NCBI GenBank assembly: GCA_032906705.1
Contig: JAJTZC010000003.1
Span: forward strand, 9,808 to 73,807
Reading direction: 5' to 3'
Length of the DNA stretch: 64,000 nucleotides
Origin: DASPPF01 sp032906705
GTDB taxonomy: Archaea; Thermoproteota; Nitrososphaeria; Nitrososphaerales; Gagatemarchaeaceae
The notes beneath the pieces are model-generated. The model was given only the letters and a program-made list of their open reading frames with translations. It ran no database searches and had not been told where the DNA came from. The first letter of the stretch is position 1; each line of letters opens with the position of its first letter. Below are positions 57,632 to 64,000 of this stretch, piece by piece. A program made the translations under genes and the position numbers.

Positions 57632-58534
57632 GTGTACGCTACTAAAGTGGGCGAACGAGTATACATGCTCGACACGATGGCTCTTGGCCAACCGAAGACT
57701 GTCAGCGCCTTTCTTGTAAAGGGCCCGAAAGTCACGTTGGTCGACTGTGGCTACGCCTCGTCGTACGAGACAGTGCTCGCCGGCCTTCGGGAGGTCGGAG
57801 TCGCGCCCTCGGATGTAAGATACGTAATCCCCACGCACGTCCATCTCGACCATTCAGGCGCTGCCGGTCGATTGCTGAAATTGATGCCGAACGCCGAGGT
57901 AATCGCCCATGAGAAGGGCACGCCCCATTTGGTGGACCCCACCAGGCTGATTGAGAGCGCGACTAGGGTCTTCGGGAAGGCGATAATGGATTTGTACGGC
58001 CCGCCAGAACCGATTCCAGCTGGGAGGGTCACTTCGGTCGGGAAAGAGTCCCACCTCGACCTGGGGGACGGGATGAGCGCAACCCTGCTTCACTCACCCG
58101 GACACGCCCCGCATCAGCTTTCGGTGATGCTGGACGGCGCGAGAACGTTGTTGACCGCCGACGCGGTCGGAATAGTGTACCCGGGAACCAAGGCGATGAT
58201 TCCGACAACACCGCCGCCGAGCTTCGACCCCACATCCCTCATCAACTCTGTGAACCTCCTTGGACAGACTGACCCGAACCTTCTGCTGTTACCCCATTTT
58301 GGAGCAAGAAGGGACGTGAGGTCGATTCTCGAAAACACGCGCGGCAGGGTCACTGAGTGGGTGAAGGCAGTGGCCGCCATGAGGAAGGAGAAGAAGGACC
58401 TCGACGAGATCACTGACGTGATGGTCGCGAGGGTGACCTCGGAAGAGGGCATCGACGACCTGCCGATCTACGCCAGGGTCTCTGTAAGGACCTCGGTGAT
58501 GGGGATACTCAACTATCTAGACAAGAATACTTGA
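57632..58534 (+). CDS. Metallo-beta-lactamase-fold hydrolase
   Basis: A 300-aa MBL protein. T-H-V-H-L-D-H-S-G (about 70-78) is the metal motif, with H-S-P-G-H-A-P-H and L-T-A-D-A-V as later ligands. Glyoxalase-II-like core, plus about 90 helical C-terminal residues. GTG 57632 lies 11 bp after the M20 stop, preceded by GAAGGA, so the two are probably co-transcribed. Confidence 0.93.
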   Translation: MYATKVGERVYMLDTMALGQPKTVSAFLVKGPKVTLVDCGYASSYETVLAGLREVGVAPSDVRYVIPTHVHLDHSGAAGRLLKLMPNAEVIAHEKGTPHLVDPTRLIESATRVFGKAIMDLYGPPEPIPAGRVTSVGKESHLDLGDGMSATLLHSPGHAPHQLSVMLDGARTLLTADAVGIVYPGTKAMIPTTPPPSFDPTSLINSVNLLGQTDPNLLLLPHFGARRDVRSILENTRGRVTEWVKAVAAMRKEKKDLDEITDVMVARVTSEEGIDDLPIYARVSVRTSVMGILNYLDKNT

Positions 58535-58562
58535 ATAAGCGAAGGGAGAATTCGCCAGTCTG

Positions 58563-59387
58563 ATGACGCTGGTCTACGCGTGCATCGTCCCCCACGGCGG
58601 AGAGATTGTGCCGCGGCTCGCCGGCAGAGAGCTGAAGCTCTTCGCGCCGACCAGGATAGGGATGAGACAGGTAGCCGCCCAAATGGGGGCGGCGAGGCCT
58701 GACACGATCGTACTGGCCAGCCCTCATAACCTGAGGTTGCACAAACACCTGGGAGTCGTGCTCGCGGAGAACTCCACTGGGAGGGTCGCTGAGGGAAGAA
58801 GGGAGATTTCGTTGAGGAGCAGATGCGATGTCGAGCTCGCGTGGAAGATCCTGCGGGAAGCCGAGAGGGAGGGGCTGCCTGTCGTGGGCGCGAACTACGG
58901 GACCTTCGAGGGACCATTATCGAACCTCGCAATGGATTGGGCGACGCTGATACCTATGTGGTTCTTCGTCCGAGAGAGGAGGCTCAGGAGCAGGCTGGTC
59001 ATCGTTACGCCTTCGAGGGAGGTTCCGTTGAAGGAGAACTTCGCTTTCGGACGTGCCATCGCGCGAGCTGCGGAGAAATCCAAGAGCCGGGTTGCTTTCG
59101 TGGCGAGTTCAGACCAGGCCCACGCGCACAGGAAGGGGGGCCCCTACGGCTTCAGCCCCAAAGCGTCGACATACGACGGACTGGTGGTCGAGGCAGTCAG
59201 AGAGGACAAGCTGAAGTCGATAATGAAATTCCCGCGCAAGCTCGTCGAGGCAGCGAAGCCAGACAGCCTCTGGCAGATGACTGTCCTAGCTGGAGTCCTG
59301 GAAGAGGTCCCGATGCGCGGGGAACTCCTCTCCTACCAGGTCCCCACCTACTACGGCATGCTCTGCGCTGGCTACACCATAGGCTAG
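58563..59387 (+). CDS. LigB-type extradiol dioxygenase-fold protein
   Basis: A 274-aa class III dioxygenase-like protein: V-P-H-G-G-E-I-V-P, L-A-S-P-H-N-L-R-L, M-D-W-A-T-L-I-P-M-W-F-F, and S-S-D-Q-A-H-A-H-R-K-G-G-P-Y-G-F. The histidines fit the iron site. Substrate unknown; archaeal members also occur next to AMMECR1/Memo genes, not seen here. GAATAAGC is 27 bp before the ATG. Confidence 0.9.
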   Translation: MTLVYACIVPHGGEIVPRLAGRELKLFAPTRIGMRQVAAQMGAARPDTIVLASPHNLRLHKHLGVVLAENSTGRVAEGRREISLRSRCDVELAWKILREAEREGLPVVGANYGTFEGPLSNLAMDWATLIPMWFFVRERRLRSRLVIVTPSREVPLKENFAFGRAIARAAEKSKSRVAFVASSDQAHAHRKGGPYGFSPKASTYDGLVVEAVREDKLKSIMKFPRKLVEAAKPDSLWQMTVLAGVLEEVPMRGELLSYQVPTYYGMLCAGYTIG

Positions 59388-59473
59388 AGTATCGCCGCAT
59401 CAAGCTGCCTGTGGTTCACTTGACTGGGTGCTTCTCCACCGCCTCAATCAAACATAAGCAAGGTCAGTTTCCG

Positions 59474-60664
59474 CTACCCCGATCTATCCAGTGCCGCGAT
59501 GATCCTGTCGTGCGTTTGCTGAATGGTCTCGACTCCTGTGTTCAGGATTACGCACGGAACTTTCCATGTCTCGAACATCGCCCTGAAGAAGCCTGTCTGC
59601 CTGGAGTTGTCGAGCTCGAGCAGGTACGGGTTGTACCAAGGCTCGTATGAGATTGTTCCCCACTTTTCCTTGGGCCCCGCTCCCGGCAGCACCATGAACT
59701 CGCCCTTCTGCAGCACTTCAATGGCCGCGTCAGGGGTCAGTTTCACTTCAGCAGGGCTATGGTCGTCCCTGCGCAGAAGCACGACAAGATTGACAGGCAC
59801 TTCGTCCACCACCTTGGCGGGTCCGAGAAGCTCTTCGCGTTTCACGAGGACCCTGGAATTGGCGAAGGCGTAGTAGCACCAGCTCATCCCATCGTTGAAG
59901 ACGCACTTGCGCTTCGTCAGTGAACATGTCTCCGGACCTGCGGGGAATTCGCAGTCTTCTTTCTTGGCGGTGACATTCTCGCTCAACGACCTGTCGAACA
60001 CCTCCCTCAGCCACTCTTGCTCCTTCTGCGACTCCGAACGCATGTAGAGCGCTCTCTCGGGCTGCCTCGCCACGAGGGGGCGGTCCGGGCCGGCCGAGCC
60101 TCCCTGCGGGAAAGTAACGTATGCCCAGTCGTCACCGCAGATCTTGCCCCGGTCGTCGAGGAAGATCCCGAAGGAATGAGTGGTCTTGCCGGTCCCTGTC
60201 GGGGCGATGATTACGACGCCACGGCCCCTGTACAGCGCCGTCGCGCCGTGGATCGAGAGGGTGTTGAACCGCTTCTCGAGGATGGCCGCGGCCATGCCAA
60301 GGGCCCAGGACTTGCACTGGCCGTAGTACTCCGTATTCGCGAACAGCGAAGTGTGCAGCTGTGGGCAATAGTATGCGGAAGGCTCAAGGCCTTCGATTCG
60401 GCTAACGGAGTAGATTGATGCGTCGGGAGTAGCCGAATCCTTGGCGGGCCACCAATTGTTCCTCCAGAAGTCGGCTTGGTGCTCGCTGTTCGTGACCAGC
60501 TCCACGGTTATGCCGTTCAGGTTCGCTTTCAGCGAGCTGGATCCTGCAGATCTCAAGGTCGATTTCGCTTTTGTCAAGAGCGCATTGAACTCGTCTAGCC
60601 CGGTGCTCTTGTTCGCATTGACCCTGGACCTCGACTGCGTGATGTAGTTGTGCAGCTGCTTCAC
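59474..60664 (-). CDS. PEPCK/HPr-kinase-like P-loop protein
   Basis: A 396-aa protein. G-V-V-I-I-A-P-T-G-T-G-K-T-T-H-S (Walker A 154-161) and K-I-C-G-D-D-W-A-Y-V (about 174-183) match the PEPCK/HprK P-loop fold, where a D-D pair binds Mg. The N-terminal 130 residues carry S-I-H-G-A-T-A-L just before the P-loop, as in HprK. No HPr or PTS genes are nearby, so the substrate is unknown. Four cysteines around 235-250 are unusual. GTG 60664; TTTTAAG lies about 30 bp upstream. Confidence 0.8.
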   Translation of the reverse strand: MKQLHNYITQSRSRVNANKSTGLDEFNALLTKAKSTLRSAGSSSLKANLNGITVELVTNSEHQADFWRNNWWPAKDSATPDASIYSVSRIEGLEPSAYYCPQLHTSLFANTEYYGQCKSWALGMAAAILEKRFNTLSIHGATALYRGRGVVIIAPTGTGKTTHSFGIFLDDRGKICGDDWAYVTFPQGGSAGPDRPLVARQPERALYMRSESQKEQEWLREVFDRSLSENVTAKKEDCEFPAGPETCSLTKRKCVFNDGMSWCYYAFANSRVLVKREELLGPAKVVDEVPVNLVVLLRRDDHSPAEVKLTPDAAIEVLQKGEFMVLPGAGPKEKWGTISYEPWYNPYLLELDNSRQTGFFRAMFETWKVPCVILNTGVETIQQTHDRIIAALDRSG

Positions 60665-60821
60665 GGTCGATAGACGAGGCCAGCCGTGTCCGCTTAAAAC
60701 CGTTCCAAGGTCGCGTGAGGAGTTAACCGAGTGTCGAACCGAGCACGCGAATTAGGTGGCGAATTCAGTTCTGGCAATCGTGTCTTCGACTTTAATACCG
60801 CTCCCGTTCCCCGAACCCCAT

Positions 60822-61115
60822 ATGACCCGCTCAGGTCTCATTCGGCAGAGCCAGCCACCCACAGAAGCGCGGAAACCCATGCCGACAGTTCCGATCGTCG
60901 TTTCAATCCTCGCCGTCATCGCATGGCTCCTCTTCATACTTCTCTACGCCCTCTACTGGTCTAACGGCTTCAGCCTGTTTCAGAACGTCATCGTGACTAT
61001 CGTATCATTGATGATAACTGCGTTGCTTGTCGGTTTGATGTGGACGGTCTGGGGTTCGCGACGCTCCTGGAATTTCGAAGAGTATGGATGGGAATCCAGG
61101 CCTAAGAAGCAATGA
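60822..61115 (+). CDS. Two-TM membrane protein
   Basis: A 97-aa protein with TM helices at about 24-46 and 55-77 and a tail rich in Trp and Arg (W-G-S-R-R-S-W-N-F-E-E-Y). CTTTAATACC is exactly 28 bp before ATG 60822, which overrides the frame from 60756. Not recognised. Confidence 0.75.
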   Translation: MTRSGLIRQSQPPTEARKPMPTVPIVVSILAVIAWLLFILLYALYWSNGFSLFQNVIVTIVSLMITALLVGLMWTVWGSRRSWNFEEYGWESRPKKQ

Positions 61116-61186
61116 TTCCTTGATGGTCCACCTGGAGCCGCAAAGAACCTATCCTGACGCTGCTGTCTGAAGAGGGACTGGGCGCA

Positions 61187-61684
61187 TTGAGGAAGGACCC
61201 TCGGAGTTGGTTGAATGAGCTGGAGGTGAGGGAAGGAATGGTCGTTGCAGACCTCGGGGCAGGGAAGGGCTTGTACTCGGCTCTTGCCGCTGACCTCGTG
61301 GGAACCAGAGGGCACGTGTATGCAGTAGAGCCCGACCCCAAGAGGGCGGCGATGATCCTGAGGCGAGCATTCCAAAGCGGCCTCAATAAACTCGAGGTCG
61401 TACAGAGTGGTGTTGAAGGAATGAAAAGTATTCCGCAGTCGTCGGTCGACCTTGCATTCTCGCGGAACTCGTTGCACCATTTCTGCGACATGGAAGAAGC
61501 GTTCGCGCAGGTCCTGAGGATACTGAAGAGTGGCGGGAGGTTCTGCATTAGAGATGTGCTTTGGGCCTGGTGGACAAGATTCGGGACCCGTCGGGATGAC
61601 ATCTCTTCTCTGAATTCAGGCGGCTTCAAAGATTTCCGGGTCAGTGTCTCGGGCAGGGTCTTTGAGGCAACCCTCGTAAAATAG
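61187..61684 (+). CDS. Class I SAM-dependent methyltransferase
   Basis: A 165-aa protein with V-A-D-L-G-A-G-K-G-L-Y-S (motif I), V-Y-A-V-E-P-D (motif II), and D-L-A-F-S-R-N-S-L-H-H (motif IV). UbiE/Methyltransf_11 type; substrate unknown. The frame is open about 18 codons above TTG 61187 without another usual start, so the N-terminus may be slightly longer. A short version of the family. Confidence 0.88.
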   Translation: MRKDPRSWLNELEVREGMVVADLGAGKGLYSALAADLVGTRGHVYAVEPDPKRAAMILRRAFQSGLNKLEVVQSGVEGMKSIPQSSVDLAFSRNSLHHFCDMEEAFAQVLRILKSGGRFCIRDVLWAWWTRFGTRRDDISSLNSGGFKDFRVSVSGRVFEATLVK

Positions 61685-61748
61685 GATTACAAATCCTGCC
61701 CCGGCCGGGATTCGAACCCGGGTCGCCGACTCGAAAGGCCGGCATACT

Positions 61749-61766
61749 TTCGGCACGATTTGAGTA
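61749..61766 (-). other. tRNA-Glu intron 2 (18 nt, D-loop)
   Basis: Exon CGGT (61772-61769) pairs with intron GCCG (61754-61751); bulges C-A-T and A-A-A; cuts after CA and after AA give exon ends GGTCA and AGTATG. Confidence 0.85.
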
Positions 61767-61774
61767 TGACCGGG

Positions 61775-61790
61775 TTGTACGTCGATGACT
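61775..61790 (-). other. tRNA-Glu intron 1 (16 nt, D-loop)
   Basis: Exon GTAC (61796-61793) pairs with intron GTAC (61780-61777); bulges A-G-A and A-A-C; inner stem GTC/GAC with a 3-nt loop. A complete bulge-helix-bulge motif. Confidence 0.9.
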
Positions 61791-61830
61791 CTGTACTACC
61801 GGGGCCGAAGATGCCCAAGTTGCACGACAA

Positions 61831-62553
61831 TTAGAGCTTTTGGCGGGTTCTGGCGACCGACAGGAAGCACCACTCACCTAGGCCTCCGAAAAGATCTCTC
61901 AATGCCTTGGGCGGCAACGCGGAAGACCGAAGTCTGACAAGCGCGTCCCGAGGGAGGTACGTGTTGCGTTGACCATGCGATTCGAGCCCCCTAAGTGTGG
62001 AGGCGAGTTCTGTCGGCCCGAGGGCGGAGTCGTAGTACTGTCGCCGGCCTATGCGTCTCACCACGCAGCCTGACGTGGGGAAATCCGTCACTACGGCGAA
62101 GCTATTGCGTGAGGACGACAGCAGAGAGGAGTACACCACTTGCTCGTCAGGCATCAGCGCACAAGCGCCTGCCGCGCGCAACTCCTCCCAGAGAGGTCCA
62201 GACTCCAAGCGGGGCGTAAGACGCAACGAGAACTCGTTCGCGTGTCTCTGCGAAGCGAAGTAGACTCTCTGAAGGGCGAGTAGAGAAACCAACTCCTGCT
62301 CACAGGCCAAGATCTCTGGCACCACGGGAGCGATGACATCAGACATGTCTCGGTTGGAGCGGCAGAACCCAACGGGGTTCACGTCGATTCTCGTTCCGTT
62401 CTTTGTCGCCCCGAGCGTGGTACTTTGAAGGGTCTTGAAGCCGAGTGCCTTCAGCCTGCCGCGAATGATGGCGACCTGGCGGCGAGTCATCTTGGGCATG
62501 GGCACGTAGAACCTGTCAGCGAGCTCAATCTGGTGGAAATGGAAACGTAGCAA
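61831..62553 (-). CDS. Hypothetical protein, 240 aa
   Basis: Not recognised. The N-terminal part is basic and helical (M-T-R-R-Q-V-A-I-I-R-G-R-L-K-A-L-G-F), followed by an alpha/beta region with P-V-V-P-E-I-L-A-C-E-Q-E and several arginine-rich strands. TTG 62553 is 27 bp from the shared TATA box; M-P-K-M-T-R-R at 62499 is a later alternative. The frame beyond 62553 runs into the divergent gene. Confidence 0.65.
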   Translation of the reverse strand: MLRFHFHQIELADRFYVPMPKMTRRQVAIIRGRLKALGFKTLQSTTLGATKNGTRIDVNPVGFCRSNRDMSDVIAPVVPEILACEQELVSLLALQRVYFASQRHANEFSLRLTPRLESGPLWEELRAAGACALMPDEQVVYSSLLSSSRNSFAVVTDFPTSGCVVRRIGRRQYYDSALGPTELASTLRGLESHGQRNTYLPRDALVRLRSSALPPKALRDLFGGLGEWCFLSVARTRQKL

Positions 62554-62573
62554 CGGCCGATGAAACCTAACAA

Positions 62574-62586
62574 ACATTATATACAG
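62574..62586. promoter_or_regulatory. Shared bidirectional TATA box ATTATATAC
   Basis: Centred near 62580: 27 bp from TTG 62553 (minus) and about 38 bp from TTG 62618 (plus), which would have a leader of about 10 nt. Confidence 0.5.
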
Positions 62587-62617
62587 TGCGGACGACCAAA
62601 TTGCCAGATTTCTAAGG

Positions 62618-63475
62618 TTGGCTAGCCGAAGGGCTGTCTCCCTCGATTCCATCCTGGACAGGATGAAGAGCTACGCCGACCGAGTGAACAGGGCGCTATC
62701 CGAGGAACTTGCAATCTACGCGCACTCTAGGTTCTACGACCCGCTGGTCTATGCTGTCGAGGGCGGGAAGCGAGTAAGGCCCCTCATGCTCATGCTCTCC
62801 GCCGAAGCCCTGGGCAAGCGCGACGACTCGGTCCTGGACGCAGCAGTGGCAATTGAGCTCCTCCACACAGAGTCGATAATCCATGATGACATAATCGACG
62901 AAGCGGAGGCACGGAGGAGCAGGATGACATTCCACGTCAAGTACGGGTTCAGCGCCTCCCTTCTCACGGCCGACTTTGTATTCGCCCTGATACTGGCTAT
63001 AGCCGCACGGTACAAGGACATGAGGATTGCCGAGGAAATAAGCAAAGCGGCCCTCCGGATGGCCGAGGGCGAGTACTCGGAGCTGACGATCGACCCGAAG
63101 GTGTACAACCTGACCTGGGACGAGTACCTCAAGCTCGTGGCTGACAAGACCGCCTCACTGTTCGAGATGTCAGCAAAGGTGGGGGCTTTGATCGCCAGGG
63201 GCAAAGAGAAGGAAGTGGCAGCCCTGGCTAACTTCGGGAAGTGCCTGGGGATAGCCTACCAGCTGAGGGACGACCTGCTCGATTGGAGGAATAAGGACAA
63301 GATTGCCCAGGGTCTGCTGAAGAACTATAGTGAGAGCGAGGTGGTTGGCAAGATGGCCGCGCTCTCGCAGATGTACGCCGAGGAGGCGAAACGGCAGCTG
63401 TTGCTGCTGCCTCGAAGCGCTGCGACCGAGTTCCTGGAAGACATCACCGACTTCGCTGTGCAGAGAGAGCACTGA
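62618..63475 (+). CDS. Polyprenyl (geranylgeranyl/farnesyl) diphosphate synthase
   Basis: A 285-aa trans-prenyltransferase. The first aspartate-rich motif is H-D-D-I-I-D (90-94 D-D-x-x-D), preceded by G-G-K-R-V-R-P, and the second is R-D-D-L-L-D-W (about 218-224). It makes C15-C20 or longer isoprenoid diphosphates for lipids and quinones. Slightly shorter than usual (about 300-330 aa). Start TTG 62618. Confidence 0.94.
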   Translation: MASRRAVSLDSILDRMKSYADRVNRALSEELAIYAHSRFYDPLVYAVEGGKRVRPLMLMLSAEALGKRDDSVLDAAVAIELLHTESIIHDDIIDEAEARRSRMTFHVKYGFSASLLTADFVFALILAIAARYKDMRIAEEISKAALRMAEGEYSELTIDPKVYNLTWDEYLKLVADKTASLFEMSAKVGALIARGKEKEVAALANFGKCLGIAYQLRDDLLDWRNKDKIAQGLLKNYSESEVVGKMAALSQMYAEEAKRQLLLLPRSAATEFLEDITDFAVQREH

Positions 63476-63522
63476 GAAGAGTAGAAGGAAGAAGACATTC
63501 GAGCCCGTTTTGGTCGGCCGGA

Positions 63523-63861
63523 CTAGCCAGTCTGGCCCAGAATCAGGATTGCTATGGCGAACCCGTAGATCGCGATTGCCTCTGCGAGGGCGACAAAGAT
63601 TAGCGCGGTCGTTCTGACTTCTGACTTCTCTGCAACCGCAGCCATGGCTGCTGCTCCCGACTGCGCGACACCGTAGCCAGCTCCGATGGCGGCGAGGCCG
63701 AATGCAATACTTGCGGCCAGATATTTGAAGCCCGCGTTGGATGGCGCTGCGGCGGTAACGGTCGAGGTACTGTTGGCCGTGGCTGCGAAGGTCGCTGGCA
63801 CGAAGACCGCGAGCGCCATGTAAAGCCCCGCAACAAGAAGCATCAACGACAACCTACGCAT
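63523..63861 (-). CDS. atpK: V/A-type ATP synthase subunit K (proteolipid c-ring)
   Basis: A 112-aa protein with an N-terminal signal peptide (about 1-26), then two TM helices: A-S-I-A-F-G-L-A-A-I-G-A-G-Y-G-V-A and A-L-I-F-V-A-L-A-E-A-I-A-I-Y-G-F. The glutamate in the second (A-E-A-I) carries the ion. ATG 63861 is about 33 bp from TTTATAAG on the minus strand; the longer frame is not used. Confidence 0.95.
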   Translation of the reverse strand: MRRLSLMLLVAGLYMALAVFVPATFAATANSTSTVTAAAPSNAGFKYLAASIAFGLAAIGAGYGVAQSGAAAMAAVAEKSEVRTTALIFVALAEAIAIYGFAIAILILGQTG

Positions 63862-63949
63862 AGGTAAACGAGCGGCGAACCTTGGAACACAGCTTATAAA
63901 CGTTACAGGGAAAAACTGCAAAAATGTCAGAAGATTGAAACGCTCAATT

Positions 63950-64000
63950 CTAGAGTCTCAACTTGCTCAGGATATTCTTTGGGTCCATCTTAGCTTCGAC
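63950..64000 (-). CDS. C-terminal end of an unknown gene (partial)
   Basis: A frame open from the right edge ends at TAG 63950-63952 after 16 visible codons (V-E-A-K-M-D-P-K-N-I-L-S-K-L-R-L). Its place just upstream of atpK suggests another ATP synthase gene, but the tail is too short to identify. Confidence 0.4.
   Translation of the reverse strand, partial: VEAKMDPKNILSKLRL

Larger units (their letters stand above)
61697..61805 (-). tRNA. tRNA-Glu(TTC) with two D-loop introns
   Basis: Acceptor GCCCCGG/CCGGGGC with A as discriminator, anticodon stem CCGGC/GTCGG with loop CTTTCGA, T-arm CCGGG/CCCGG with TTCGAAT. The D-arm closes (GTAC/GTAT, loop with G-G) only after removing 61775-61790 (16 nt) and 61749-61766 (18 nt). 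Both fit bulge-helix-bulge cuts. The two introns are separated by an 8-nt exon, CCCGGTCA. Mature length 75 nt, CCA not encoded. CTCTAATTG lies about 27 bp upstream. Confidence 0.93.

Noticed and set aside
1..64000. CRISPR array or rRNA genes
   Set aside because: No regularly spaced direct repeats and no rRNA-like conserved stretches were seen.

Overview
The window comes from an archaeon. Group II chaperonin (thermosome), an ESCRT-III/CdvB protein, HerA-NurA, two geranylgeranyl-reductase-type flavoproteins, a V/A-type ATPase proteolipid, TrmB/HxlR/SurR-like regulators and intron-bearing tRNA genes all point that way. So do promoters made of a TATA box about 28 bp before the start codon with no leader. 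CdvB, the Nuo-type genes and the high GC content suggest the TACK group, perhaps a Nitrososphaerota (Thaumarchaeota) relative without ammonia-oxidation genes in view; this placement is an inference. A 100-N gap flanked by the same 55 bp shows the sequence is an assembled draft, probably from a metagenome.

Layout. 1-7 kb: end of an MFS transporter, a winged-helix/4-TM pair, a membrane-anchored HtrA protease, and a tightly coupled three-gene operon (HerA-like protein without a P-loop lysine, RecA/RadB-like ATPase with a large insert, 4-TM protein). 7-17 kb: ABC exporter, regulators, cell-surface proteins, a cytosolic HtrA-PPOX pair, HxlR regulator, NicO-like transporter, SET protein, Nudix. 17-25 kb: DMT and MFS exporters, a 47-aa YHS protein, HerA-NurA. 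25-35 kb: pterin dehydratase, thermosome, TetR, DUF885-like metallopeptidase, intein-containing geranylgeranyl reductase with divergent TrmB, CdvB. 35-41 kb: nuoABCD operon, CBS protein with citrate synthase, an intein-free GGR paralogue with AlaX. 41-45.3 kb: tRNA-Arg with two introns, followed by three accessory cassettes, each ending in a copy of a tRNA 3' end. 45-64 kb: a broken gene, GGT, SurR-like regulator, proline dehydrogenase, M24 peptidase, Lrp-like domain, PolX, tRNA-Leu, UbiA, small membrane and regulator genes, M20, MBL and LigB enzymes, a PEPCK/HPrK-like P-loop protein, methyltransferase, tRNA-Glu with two D-loop introns, prenyl diphosphate synthase and atpK.

Functional links. 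The isoprenoid and lipid genes (prenyl synthase, UbiA, two GGRs) fit archaeal membrane lipid and quinone synthesis, and the quinone would serve the Nuo complex. HerA-NurA, PolX and the RecA-like operon handle DNA. Many genes start at TTG or GTG exactly 26-30 bp downstream of a TATA box, so start choices below rely on this spacing. Six divergent gene pairs appear to be driven from one near-palindromic TATA box in the middle. The strongest candidates for something undescribed are the tRNA-3'-end-bounded cassettes, the RecA/HerA-like/TM operon, the intein inside the GGR substrate motif, and the doubly interrupted tRNAs.
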